Shown: piece after piece, positions 51,364 through 63,739 of the stretch
Numbering within the stretch: the stretch's first letter is position 1
Layout: each line of letters opens with the position of its first letter
Source: Cymbidium sinense
Taxonomy: Eukaryota; Streptophyta; Magnoliopsida; Asparagales; Orchidaceae
Direction: 5' to 3'
Assembly (NCBI GenBank): GCA_021442155.1
Contig: CM038222.1
Coordinates: forward strand, 110,735,121-110,799,120
Length of the DNA: 64,000 nucleotides
Program-made: the position numbers and the translations under genes
The notes under the pieces: model-generated
Seen by the model: the letters and a program-made list of their open reading frames with translations, nothing else
Databases searched by the model: none
Told to the model about the DNA's origin: nothing

Positions 51364-52600
51364 TTGAACATTAATACTAATGGAGTGACTCTTTCTCCTA
51401 TTAGTGATCTAACTATTAAGGATAAGAAGCCTATTTTAGAGTTTTCTAGAGTGCCCCATGGTACTCTTTCCATTAGCAAGAAGATGGTCATGGAGGCCTC
51501 TAAGGAGATTCAAATAAGACTTGCATTGAAGAATGAAAAAGTTTCTATTGCATAGCCACCTGATTCCATCTTTCCTAGTATTTTTGAAATAGGTTCCACT
51601 TCTGAGTCTTCACTGATGACTAATAGCCAAAAGAAAAATAGAGGTAGAAGGCTTAGAAAGTAGGCTCTTATGGAGAGGAAATAAAAGGAAATGATAGTGA
51701 TTAAATAAGCCATGGTGAGGGAGGGGTTTACCCTTCTTGATATTTCCCCTCTCCTTCTACACTCTTTCTGTAGCCCAGGGAGGGGATAATGTATCTAGAA
51801 TTATGATTTCTCCACGTCACTATATTTCATTTGAAAGTAGATAGAACTTTAGAATGTTATATGGGGAATCTCATAGTATATTACACCAAATCCTTCATAG
51901 AACTCTTGGGTCCTCTTCTTACACCAAAGAAGGTTTACTTAGGATTTTGAAGGAATAAGTTTCTAGACAGCTAAAGAGAGAAGTCTTAGGGAGATCTATG
52001 TCCATTCATGGTAAAGGAATGGAAAAGATGGTCTTCTCTAATAGAAGAAGAACTTATCACCCATTTCCTATTATTTCAGACCCATATCACCACCCAGGTA
52101 GTTCACTAATCTGGTATAGGGGTGAATCAGCTAGTTTGAGAAGAGATAAGGTTATCTCCAAAAAAGAATCTAAAAACATTTATGTTAGGAAATATCCATT
52201 GTCCTTTGAGCCAATGACTCACCTATTATCATAATCAAAAGTATCATATGTTGCTCAACCCATTAAAAGAAATGATATCATCAATAATTTTTGAACCTCA
52301 AACTGAAGGTCCATCCTCATTTCATACCACTAGTAAAGAAATAGAGCCATTTCATCTATCTTTTTGCACTAGAGATGATGCAGATGAAGGACACCTCAGT
52401 TTGGGTGTGACTCTTATTATTGATGAAGTTTCCATCATCTAGGGGACTCATAAAAAATAAATATCTAATGTACAACCATGGATGTAGAGGAAGAGTCCAA
52501 AGCTATCCTAGATAGCAATGAGTTCCTCATCATCTTATAAAAGAATAAGTGGAGACTACTGTTAGAGAGAATGAAGAAAAATAAAAGATATGTAGGGTCT
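51364..52600 (+). pseudogene. gypsy ORF1-like region before gag, copy 2
   Basis: Once the MULE is discounted, the region starts about 500 bp after the LTR. An open frame at 51364-51555 reads GVTLSPISDLTIKDKKPILEF and HGTLSISKKMVMEASKEIQI (separate phrases). Further pieces at 51998-52234 and 52248-52442 correspond to copy 1 at 6300-6900. It has no domain I recognise. Ogre-type elements have an extra ORF upstream of gag, which would fit, but the broken frames mean this could equally be the N-terminal part of a long Gag. Confidence 0.5.
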
Positions 52601-52899
52601 AAGATCACCTTGATTTAAATCAGGATGACTTTTTGGATGTTGTCCCTAGGTTACCCATTGCAGATATTTTTTGTGAATACAAGGGCACCGAAAAAAGAAC
52701 AAGAAGAAACACACGAGGATCCTGTATTTAATTTTACTCAACAATTGATCCTTCAATTATAAAAGTAGGATGATCATATTTTGAAGATGGAAAAGAAGTT
52801 GATCCTTCAGTTCTCACCTCTTCTCAACTATATTCTTTATAGAGACTAGTAGAGTCCCATTCCATAGATGGGACAAAGCTTAGTTTAAAGAATATCACT

Positions 52900-53560
52900 A
52901 AGAACCTAAACAAACATATGATATATCTCCTAAAAGTGGCTTAACGTCTCTAGTGGAATAGCAGGTCAAAGAAGCTTTGGCTCAATCCCGTGGAATGACT
53001 CTTATTCCAAAGGGTAGACCCTACCTTGAAGAATATGATTTGGTATCATATCCAAAGGGATTTGTGCCTCATTCTTTAAAAGTTTTTGATGGGACAGGCA
53101 ATCCTAAACAACATTTGGCTCATTTCCAAGCACGTAATTGCAATGTCATAGGAGTGATGCCCTATTATTTTGGAAGTTCATTAGTAGTTTGATTGGGGCT
53201 GCCTTTGATTGGTATGTAGAGATACCACATGGTTAAGTGCACAGTTTCAGTAAACTAGAAAATATATTTAAGAAATGATTCACTGGCACACAGTACCACA
53301 TCACTGTAGGAAACTTAGTAGTTGAAAAATAAAAGCCAAGATATTTTCTTGTCAATTATACCTTGAGATGGAGGAGTCTCAACCTTAAGTGTGACCCTCA
53401 ACTATAAGAACAACACCCTATAGAAATACTCCTTTGAAGTATCCATGGTCATGTTACCTTTTTATTGAAAGGTTTTACTATTGGAATTTTTAAAAAATTA
53501 TTAAGTAAAGCCTCTAACTTATAAGATGAATCTCCTAGGATTTCATTCTTTAGAGATCAC
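52900..53560 (+). pseudogene. gypsy gag remnant, copy 2
   Basis: The open stretch 52977-53192 contains RPYLEEYDLVSYPKGFVP and FDGTGNPKQHLAHFQARNCN, the conserved entry of the retrotransposon Gag domain. The domain continues in other frames with IGAAFDWYVEIPHG, a TLRWRSLNLKCDPQL-like phrase and KGFTIGIFKKLLSKASNL. Stops and shifts near 53150, 53235 and 53330 break it. Gag would bind and package the element RNA. It matches copy 1 (7340-8330). Confidence 0.8.
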
Positions 53561-54607
53561 TCTACTATGGAAATAACAAAACCTAAGAAAGTATAGGAAA
53601 CGAGGGAAGGTAATGTCTTTGGAAATTAATTAGATAAGGGTCCATTAAGGTAATCATAAGTGAATCTACCACTTCTTCTAGTTATTCTCATTTAAATTAA
53701 TTAGATATTGCGTTATCTCATTCTTCTAAAAAATTATTTGATGAAAAAAATTTAAAAATTCCATATAGAACTAGATGAAGACCTAGAAGAAGATAATCCA
53801 AATTGATATGATAGAGTCATGAGAGTTAATTACTCCTCAATCCCATTCAACATTATAAGATATGTAGATGTCTGGAGAGAGTGGTGAGAGAGGAATATAT
53901 GTTGTATTTGAGAGGATTTTGTATGATAAGGATGGAAAGGCTAGGCTTTATAATCTTATATCCTTAATTACTCATTTTGAAAATAGGAATAGAAAGCTCG
54001 ACTCTAAAAGCATTTCTTATGTTCATACTATTTTTAGTAATCTTATTGTGAATGAAGAACAACAAAAGATTAAAAGAAAACTTCTCATACTGAATGTGAT
54101 GTACTTTGTGAATTATTATTAGAGAGTGAGAGTTTTATGGCTGATTTATAGGGCGCTCTTGTGAATATAGAAGTAAAACTTTTAGATTCTAAGCAGTCTT
54201 TGGAAAAATATGCCAGTGATGAGGGATAGATTAACATGACCCTTGCATCTGATTTAGGAGATATCATTGAAGTTAATCTCCATAGTGGTAAGGTCCTACC
54301 ACATAGCCTACTACCTCCTAAAGATAAAAGCAAATTAAATATTAATCAATGTTTTGAATCTCCACAGAAAGAAAAAGATCCAATAGTTGAGCCACATGTT
54401 CCCAAGGTTGACTACAATGTTTTAGCCCATCTCAGAAACTTCCTAATAGATTTAGCATTTATGATGGCTTTGTTCTATAGAAAGAAATGAGGGAATCATT
54501 AGTTCAAACATTACTCAACCTGGATATATGCTTCACTCAACTAATAGCAGCTTTCTCAGTTGAGGCTTGCTACTTCAAAGAGATCCCTAGAGTTACCTTC
54601 TAAAATG

Positions 54608-54930
54608 AAGATTTGCTCTTGGGAACCATAGATCATAATCGACCACTTTATATTTTTGTTAAGGTGGAGAACATCAGATTATCAAGAGTTTTGTTTGACC
54701 CTGGTGTATCGATTAATATCATGAACTCTAAGATGTAGTCAGTTTTGAGAATTGATACATGAAGGTTAAGTCCAGATAAAATGTTATTAGGGGGTTTCAA
54801 TGAAATAAGTGAGAAAACTTTAGGTTCAATCACTCTATTGTTGAAAATAGAAGGACTGAAATTGAATAAAAATTTCATGTCATTGACTCAGAGACATCCT
54901 TTAATGCTCTTTTAGGAAGGCCATTAATAG
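54608..54930 (+). pseudogene. gypsy aspartic protease remnant
   Basis: HNRPLYIFVKVENIRLSRVL leads to the active-site stretch FDPGVSINIMNSKM, whose catalytic Asp codon is at 54697-54699 (D-P-G where many relatives have D-G/S-G). It continues LSPDKMLLGGFNEISEKTLG and ends near a damaged LLGRPLI-type motif at about 54910. In-frame stops occur at about 54736 and 54760. The protease would cut the polyprotein. Confidence 0.8.
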
Positions 54931-55419
54931 ATGAGTATAGAATGGTTCCTTCATCACTCCACTAATGTATTAAGTACACTAGAGATGGAGTAAAATATAC
55001 AATAAAATGTGACATACAACCATTCTCTATTGATGAGATTGACCTTTATGAAGATGCTACCTATTATATGCCCAAAAGGTAAGTGTCTAATTCTATGAAA
55101 TCAAGCATTACTAAAGCATCTGAGAAAATAAAATAAAAAATTCAAATAAATGAAAAAGAAGAAAGAAAAGAAAATGAGGGAAAAGAAATAGAAAATGAGA
55201 AGAAAAAAAATCACCAATAATACAAATTTATTTGGAATCTAGTTTTGACAAAGATTCCAATCAAAAGGATGCCTTAATAAAAATTTGAGAATTTAGTAGA
55301 GTTAGAGAGTGATTAAGAATAAATACAAGCTTTAAAGAATGAACATGATCTACCTACTTATGAAATATTAAAAAGGTATGTGGATACTTTGACATTAACT
55401 CCTTTTTCTCAAAATAAAT

Positions 55420-56024
55420 TCTCATAGTTAGAAGTTAAAGCAGCCCATATACTTTTTGGGGAAATTAGAAAGCTATCAATGTTTTATTATGTACCAAGAT
55501 CTTCAAGCTCAAAAGGAGGCATAAAGCTTAAAGATCCATCTTCCAATGAAATAATAAAACCCCATTTAGACTTGTATCCTAACTATGTTAAAAATGCTAT
55601 AAAACAAAATTTGATTCCTAATGTTTGGCCAAAAGATGTAGGAACATTATAATGAATATTGGACCTTTGGAATAAAAATTTGAACTACTAAAAAATAAAA
55701 ATTTGAAATCCAAAGCTGGCATTGTGTTTGGTACCATTGGACCTTTGGATAATGATGAACATTATTTAATGATAAGCAATCATATGGAATATGATCAACT
55801 CTTTGGAAATGTAACTAACCTTTAAAGGGATTCTATTTTGAAACATTGGATAATCTAGATAATTATTTAATTTAAAATGAACAACTAGAATTTAAAGAAG
55901 AAATAAAATCAACCTGGGAACCTAGGAAGACTCAAGCCAACTTTATTAGTTCACTTCTCGAATTAAAAGATTCTGATGAGTTGATTGACTTACTTTCTGA
56001 ATATGAAAATTGCTTTATATGGAG
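55420..56024 (+). pseudogene. gypsy Pol linker and start of RT, copy 2
   Basis: Readable phrases include VKAAHILFGEIRKLSMFYYV and, just before the interruption, DELIDLLSEYENCFIWS. The latter is the LL-EY-D-FAWS segment that precedes gypsy RT. The solo LTR insertion at 56025 cuts it, and the homologous reading resumes at 62832. Frames are broken at several points. Confidence 0.7.
56020..56024. repeat. TSD (TGGAG), left
   Basis: It is identical to 62827-62831. Confidence 0.85.
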
Positions 56025-56054
56025 TGTTGACCTCATTTTTGGATGAGGTTAACA
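56025..56054. repeat. terminal hairpin of giant LTR
   Basis: TGTTGACCTCAT pairs with ATGAGGTTAACA (11 of 12) around a 6-base loop. It is present at the head of the LTRs at 6278, 40826, 50215 and, decayed, at 21576 and 21583. Confidence 0.8.
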
Positions 56055-58605
56055 TCATCCCTAAATTAATAATTAAGACACCTAATCCTATATTAGGAGC
56101 TCCTGATTAAACACTAAGGACACTATGCTTGGTGACCTAGTATATCTTTCTAATTTTTGAGCTAACCTAATGGGATTAGGTGGATCCAAACCAAACCCAA
56201 ATCTAAACAAAGAGTTGAATCAAACACATTCCAATTGAAATCTAAATCTATTTGAGTTTAAAATAAGATAATTGGAGTGGTGACCCAATTATCCTACATA
56301 AGCTCAAAATCATATAAACTCAAAGAAATTCAAATAAATAAAAACAAATTAATATTAAATCAAATGAAAAGTATAAAGTCATTAAATGAACATAAACAAA
56401 TTTAAAACTAAATCCAAAAGAAGGTCAAAGTTAGTCAACCATTTAACATAGAGTTGGCTTATGTTGGTCCCACCAAGTCAAAGGTCAATCCCCCAAAATA
56501 TGACCAAATGAAGTCATTATAAAGACTCAAAATCATAAAATGAACATGTTTACACCTTAATCAAATGAAATATCAATCCAAATAGGCTATATTTGGGCTA
56601 ATTAGATCACTTGATCTAAATAAACCCAAATGAATCTTATTAACATCAAAATTCAAATTAAATTGAAATTAATTCAAATCAAACACCTAAAATAAATTAT
56701 AAAATAATAATTAAACATAATCTAAATAATCATTAGGTTTAAGTTTACTAATTTGGTCATTTGATCCAAATTAGTTCAACCCAACCTGTTAAGCCCAATT
56801 TGGGTTAAATGAATCAAAATTGAAACCAATTTCAAACTTAATGAAATTAATCACTCCAAATCATTCCACACATATGATTAAACATGATTGTAGTCTAAAC
56901 ATACCTTAACTAAGTCAAATTGGTCATTTGATTCAATTGAACTCAACTTAATGGCAAAATGGGTCAAGTTGAAATAAAATCAAAATAAATTACAATCTAA
57001 GGAAATAAATCAATTTAAAACATCATAGATCATCAAATAAATATAATTGAGTCAAAAATTAAATCTTAAAAGACCATTCAAACTAAAGAATTTAACTTGG
57101 CCTATTTAGGTCAAAAGAGCTAAACTTAACTCAAATCACATTAAACCCCACTTGGCATGAATCAATTGACCTCCAAATTATTCATTAGATAATCAACACT
57201 AATTGAAAATTAAATCTAAAATAAATTAATCAATGAAATATAATCAAACCACTTTAATAAATTTGAATCTAAAATGGTATTAAACTAAGTCTAATCACCA
57301 AATCCAATTCAAATGGACTTGAGTTTGACCCATGATTCATCTTGGTTTTACTTGGCTAATGAACCACCAATCCAAATGAGTGTTTTGATGGTGCCAAAAG
57401 TCAAGAGATGCCATATAAGAAGCCATGGGAGATAAGACATATCCATGGGAAAGAAGAAACAAAAAATTCCAAGTAAAGAGATCAAATTCCATTTTCTCTC
57501 CTCCATACTTCATCCACCCATTTATCTTAACTGATTTTGAGCTGATTACAATTAGTTGGCCACCCCTTGGAGCTAGACTCCAAAGGTGGTAATCAATATA
57601 TCCAAACAATTGTTGACCTTCCTTCCATGGGAGAGGCTCATGGAAAAAGGCAAAAAATGAGAAAGGAGACTTCCTCTCTTCAAAACATTCAATCCAATAT
57701 ACTCACAAAGGAAAGAGAAGCCAAACCAACCCCTCAGACAGAGTTCTCACTGCCGATGGCCAGATTTCATTCACCTTAGACCTCTTTTATATGGATCTTA
57801 GCCATATATGAAAAGAAAGGAAAGAAACTTTCACTAATAAATCCAATCATCTTTACATACTTCTAAGGTATTGAGGGACTTAATTGAAGCCTTACCCAAC
57901 CCTCCCACTGTCGACATACCAAAGAATTCCCATGGCCAGTGACAGAGAGGATTAATTCTCTGGACCAAACATGGAAAGCTGATAAACAAGCTCCTCAAGC
58001 CCAATTGACTCACACTATACATTCTATAGGTAGAGGAAAACTCAGACGAGCTCTTCCCTAAGTCACCAGCCACTAGTAAGCTGGAGATTGAGCAAGGTCA
58101 ATGGAAAGGTGGCAAGCTTTGGTCTCCATTATAATCCATGAGGAGGCAAGACATGAAACTTCTCCCACAAGCTTGCCACATATCCATGAAGCTTTTCAAA
58201 TTATCTTCATTACCGAGGATCGAAGCCAATTAGGTATCACTCAAAATCGTCACCCACCCCTTTTAGCATAGGTTGGTCTTTTATGAAATAAATTCGATCT
58301 CCATTAATATCGAACCATAGGGATGCATTGAAAATGGACTCTTGATCAATTTGCAATTAAAACCTCATGCCCTCATCATGTAGATCATTAAAAATTTTCC
58401 ACCAAATGGCAGACGATCTTCATTTCTTCAACAAGAGGAAGAGAAAAAAGTCTTCTTTGTCTATTCCTTTTGTTAGGAATGAATGTCCGAGATATAGCCA
58501 TACGATCTGATTTAAATCCCTTAAGGAAAGATGGATTTAATCAAGACTGTCTGATTGATGATTGAAAGGTCTAGTTTGATCCTGTGTGTCCCGCTTGACA
58601 ATGGG

Positions 58606-58621
58606 GGATCCACGTGGATCC
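58606..58621. promoter_or_regulatory. G-box palindrome, 16 bp
   Basis: GGATCCACGTGGATCC is a perfect palindrome centred on CACGTG in a GC-rich island of the LTR. It is conserved at 23651, and a G-box lies in the corresponding segment at 48732. Confidence 0.6.
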
Positions 58622-60946
58622 CACATAAACAAACCATGGGCCACCGCATGTAAAGTGGCGCCATGTGGTGCCGACTATTTAAATTGAAAAATCTGAATTT
58701 TATAAATTTTAAAACTAGTACAAAATGCACAAAACTTTAAAAACTCATAAAAAAAATAAAATACTCAACCAAAAAAATATAAATATGATCTCTATGAATT
58801 CATCTTAGTGAGGAGAATCGATTAAACATAAAATCCCAAATTTGTTTAAAGTATTTTTGCGTTAATTTGGTTTAAATGAAAATAATCAAACTCAAATTAA
58901 ACACAAACCATTAATCAAATCAATTTGAAACTTTGGGGAATTGAAATTAAGGTTAAAACACACCTTAGATAATTTTATAAAGATTTATTTACAAGCAAAT
59001 CTTAAAATATAAAACTTTCAAGCCATAAGCTATTACTTTAATGAAATAAATTAATATCAAATAAGGAAAATCATGAAATTTTATAAAACCAACTTGAATC
59101 ATCATAATAAACTTAAATAAATCTAAACACATCAATAAAACTCTCTCAAATTTAATAAACCCTAAAATGACTTAATTTGTTAATTAATTAATTCAATTAA
59201 TTAATCAGAACTTCAAATAGTCAAAGTAAATCAACCAAAACTTCAAAATAAATTCTAAATAAACTCTCTATGGATGCAACTTTTAGAGAGGAATTCAAGA
59301 AAATTAAAATCCCTAATCAATTTTATCTATTTTAGGCTTAATTTAAGTTTTATTAAAAGAATTAAAGATTAATTAATCTTAAATTATACATCTAATTAGG
59401 GTTAAAATTTTAAAAAACTAAAATTGGCAAGGAACCTCATTTACCATAAAAAATTTTAAGGTCTTATGACCTCTGGATTATAACTTGTTGACTTTCCAAT
59501 CCTTAAGTCAAATTAAGTGAAATAATAAATTAGAAAAACATAGAAATTATAAAAATTCATAAAATCAACTTATAACATTTTCATTAATATTAGAAAACTT
59601 AAGAAAAATTTTCCAACCCTCTGAAGTTAAGGGATTTAATTAATTATACACTTAGGATTTAATTAAATAATTAAAAAATAAATTTAATCAAACCTTAAGT
59701 TAATAATTTATTAAATCCACAATGAATCCATTAATCAATTGAAATTTAAAATTAATCAACTTCTAGATTTTATATCTAAATGTAAAATTTATTAATACAA
59801 TTTTTTTTTAATTCATTTAAGTTAAGGAATAATATAATCCTACATATAAGTGAAATCAACTTAATCAAATAAATTAACCCATTCAAACACATAAGATTAA
59901 ATAAACATTTAATCAAAGGAAATATAAAATCAAACATTAAGCTAAGTTATGAAAAAAGTATAATAACATATAATGTAATAAAGTAATTGAATGTGATCTA
60001 AACTAAAATAAAAATCAAATCAAACTCAAATTAAAATAAATCACTTAAATAAATTTAAAAGAAGCTAATTAGTATACTTAGGATATTAGGTTGACTTGCT
60101 AGAATGGATGAAAGTCCATTATATTAAGATTTAGGATGTTCAATAGAATAGGTTCCACCCAAAGTGGGACTTATTTAATTCTTCATTCTTCAAAATCAAA
60201 ATTTCAGCTTTAACACAAAAGTAAACTTAAAAATGGAACTAAAATCACAAATCAATTTAGTCACTTAAAATTGAAACTAACCAACACTAATTTAAACCAA
60301 ACTTTGAAAACCAAGTCAAAACTCAAACTTAAAATGCCTAGTAAAGTCATACCACACATACCCATTTTCACACACACTAGATTATTAGCCCACCGACCCT
60401 AAACTTAAATTAGGTCGATGTTCTGTCATATTCTATAATGTGATGTGAAATATATATTATTTTATTGTGCACTACTTTAGACTAGATGGCTATGATTGTT
60501 TGCCAACTAGTTTGGATGGTAGGACATTCTTTTAGGCTAACACTATTTCTTGTAGGGGGATTTGCTAAAAGGGAATGCCATAATAAAAATATATATATAT
60601 ATATTGTTTGCTTGTAAGATGCTTAAGTTCCTAAGCATAACCTAATCGAATAGATGGGTTTGGAAAAAAACAAAAGCTAAGCTCGTATGTTTGCATTATA
60701 ACTGCCAAATATGTTGTGTGTATTTATTAATGTATATTTTGTAGAATTTAGAAATTTATTTTTAATATTTTAAATATAATATGAGCCTAAAATTAGGTTA
60801 GGATCTATGGGTCTAGGAATAAAATGAGATGATCCTACTAGTGCATGGTCTCAACGGTCCCCTCTGAAGCACATGAAGATCTCTGAAGAAAGTGACGAGC
60901 TTGGAAGAAGACCCATATAGATTAAAAGTTTAGTTCTAGGTTGGGA

Positions 60947-60956
60947 TGTATAAGGG
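60947..60956 (+). promoter_or_regulatory. candidate TATA box of giant LTR
   Basis: TGTATAAGGG lies in the block conserved with 29283 and 37593. Confidence 0.55.
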
Positions 60957-62826
60957 AAAAACTCGGCTGCCTATTTTTTTCTTTCTTTCCCCTAAAATAT
61001 TGCATTTTCATTCAAAAAAAGAGGTGGTTATAAAAGCTTCATAAAAAAACAAAACTATGAGGATGTATAGAACTTCCTATTATCCTCCAAAATATCAAAA
61101 AATAGTGGAGGAATAGTATGGCTAAGATCATCACTATGTATCCACTCAAAATTACATGTATAAGCAAGTCTAGGGCAAAGCATTGCCAACTTGTAACCTT
61201 CTCTGGCTGTGTGCTAGAAAAGGACTTATTTGAACTAGTGTAGGAAGGCAATGTCTACACTGATGGATCGTTGGGAGGCCCATCTGGTGCATTTAAGAGT
61301 TTGCTAGAGGAGGTTTATAACAGCTTTTTATCTTCTTTAATCACAATGCCATTTTTCTTCTTCTTTCAGAGTGTACATTAATACCTGATCGCATCGACCT
61401 ATTCTATTAATTATTTTGGCTTGATTTATTTTAAGAGTGTAATAGAAATAACCTGCTTTTTAGGTTTCTTTCTATGATTGTATTTCTATGATGAAATGCT
61501 TGGAATGTTAGGCTCCTAGGAAAATTAAATTTTCTACTCAACCTAAATCTAAACAACTCAAATATAAACATAGAAAAACTCATAACCTCACATAACTTAA
61601 AGCCCTAGGCATAACTTAAAAGCAACTAGAAATGATTAGCTTTTCCAAAACATGATAGCATATTGTTCATACTCTTTCATACTCTTTGAATTAGGTGCCT
61701 CACCCATTGCACATAAGGGGGCATTTGGCCTTTGAGGATGACCACCCTTCTTAGAAGAAGTGTGCCTTTTCATCTGATTTGGCCTACAACTACTTCTAAC
61801 TGCATATTATTATAGTAATAAATTATGTAAACATGGCCTTAAATAAATTGTGAATTAAAACATAAAATATGAAATTTATTGCATTAGTTAGGCGCATATC
61901 ATATGTAACATAATCATAGGGTTAGGGAGTGAGTTTAGGTTCATAGGTTTATTCCTAAAATATAATAACTTAGCCATCTTACATAACATGAAGATTGAAC
62001 TCATGGATTTAAAAATCATTTAGGTGGTGCTAGTTGGCAACCCTTCCAGGTGGGTTATAAGTCCAGAAGAGTCAGGGATAGATTCATTTCCTCTAGTGAA
62101 AAAAAACCTATAATTCCCATAAATTGCATTAAGTCAAGTCCATGACTTATGTCAAAAACACATGTAAACTTAGGTTCTGATGCATCCTTTTAGGAATAAG
62201 TCTTCAACCCTAGGCATTTCTGCAGTCTTGTGCTACTAAAATCTATGTCATAGATTTCCATTAAAATATCAATTCAAACTCTACTAAATTCAATCTCAGA
62301 ATTATAAACCCTAATAATATGCTAGCTAAAATGCCTATTGAGCATCCTAGTATTTCATAGGCATTTTGTACTTAATCCCATATGGTCCTTAAAAGAACTT
62401 TTTCCCCTTTAAAAGCATTCCCTATTAAAATTTTAAATTATCATCCTTTAAAGACAAGCTTTGAAATCCATAAAAATAAGAATCTATTTCTTTAATTGAG
62501 AGTATTCTTAGGAAGAGATCTTTCATTCTTAAGATGTAATTAACTATATGGGCTTGCTCTTATAAGGAACTATGAACCTAGTATAAAATAAACCTTGTCC
62601 TACTTTCCCATGTAGTTCAAAGGAAGAATCTTTGGAATATGAAAGACCCCTTAGCCTTAGGGATCCTTATTTAAGTAATCAAATCCATTATGAGATAACA
62701 TAGTTACCTTTTTAAAAAATATGTTTATTCGTTAATGACAAATTTGATTACCTAGATAAGAAAATCATAAAATTTATGTGGTGTCATAAAATCTTTGTAC
62801 AAAGATTTTATGAAAATCTTTATACA

Positions 62827-62831
62827 TGGAG
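62827..62831. repeat. TSD (TGGAG), right
   Basis: It is identical to 56020-56024. Confidence 0.85.
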
Positions 62832-63560
62832 TTATGATGAAATGTTAGGTTTATCTTTAGATTTTGTAGTTCAAAAATAAGAGATTAAACTTGTTGTAAT
62901 TTCAGTAAAGCAAGCTCCAAGATTCATGCATCTAAAAATTGAGCAAAAACTCATTACTAAAGTAAAGAAATTAACTAAGTCTAGTTTTATACGAGAAGAA
63001 CAATATTCTTCTTAGTTAGCATGCATGCCCTAGTAAAGAGAAAGAATGGTCAAATATGCATTTGCATAAATTTTAGAGATTTGAATAAGGCTTGTACCAA
63101 AGATGAGTTCTTATTACCAATGTTGAAACTTATTATGGACATAGCTTCTTCACATGAAATCCTTTTATTCATGGATAGATCATATAGATATAACTAAATA
63201 AATATGGCTCTAAAAGATAAAAAAGCATACGATGTTCAAAACTCCTATTGAGATATTCTTCTACACGGTCATGCCATTCGATCTCAAAAATGGCTAGGCT
63301 ACTTATCAAAGAGCACTGATAAGAATATTTGAAGATTTAATTTATAATAATGTTAAATGATATATCGATGATCTAGTCATTAAAAGTAAAGAAAAAAACA
63401 TTTATATGACTTATGGATTATGTTTGAACGATTGCGCCATTACAACTTGAAAATGAATCCATTGAAGTTTGCTTCTGGAGTAATTTCAAGAATGACTTTG
63501 GGATTTGTAGTAAGGCACCGTGAGATTGAAATTAATATTCAATAGATAAAAGCTATCATA
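62832..63560 (+). pseudogene. gypsy reverse transcriptase, copy 2, continued
   Basis: The sequence reads WSYDEMLGLSLDFVV, then NGQICICINFRDLNKACTKD, FMDRSYRYN (the family has FMDGFSGYNQ, keeping the first catalytic Asp) and the YIDDLVIKSK box at 63361-63390 with both Asp residues. A TGA codon lies immediately before the YIDD box. The thumb and connection part reads NLKMNPLKFASGVISRMTLG and VKAI-like. Several stops and shifts make it inactive. RT copies element RNA into DNA. The domain identity is certain. Confidence 0.9.
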
Positions 63561-63739
63561 GAAATGCCAACACTTAGAAGTCTTACATAGTTAAGATCAT
63601 TCCAGGGAAGGCTAGCCATTTAGGAAGATTTATATTAAATTTATCCAAAAGATGCCAACCCTTTGTGGCATTAATAAAGAAAGATTCTAAATTTATTTGA
63701 GATGAAAAATGCTAAAGTGCATTTGAATGCTTAAAATAA

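Larger units (their letters stand above)
56025..62826 (+). mobile_element. giant gypsy solo LTR, 6,802 bp
   Basis: It begins TGTTGACCTCATTTTTGG, ends ...CTTTATACA, and is flanked by a perfect 5-bp TSD. The RT reading frame on the left (SEYENCFIWS) continues on the right (WSYDEM), so nothing else is missing. It is collinear with 21583-30763. Landmarks are the terminal hairpin 56025-56054, G-box palindrome 58606-58621, TATA block at 60947, and the conserved 61690-61760 segment. There are no internal genes; the small open frames (57567, 57834, 58521, 61039) have no domain. Confidence 0.92.

Noticed and set aside
57337..58730. Small frames in the solo LTR as a captured gene
   Set aside because: The corresponding part of the LTR at 21583 does not keep the frames. 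They look like chance in a GC-richer island.
56001..62831. A 24-bp duplication (TATGAAAAT...ATGGAGT) at both ends of the 56025 LTR
   Set aside because: Only TGGAG is exact and directly adjacent to TG/CA ends. The rest differs at several bases and lies inside the LTR end on the right, so it is chance similarity.
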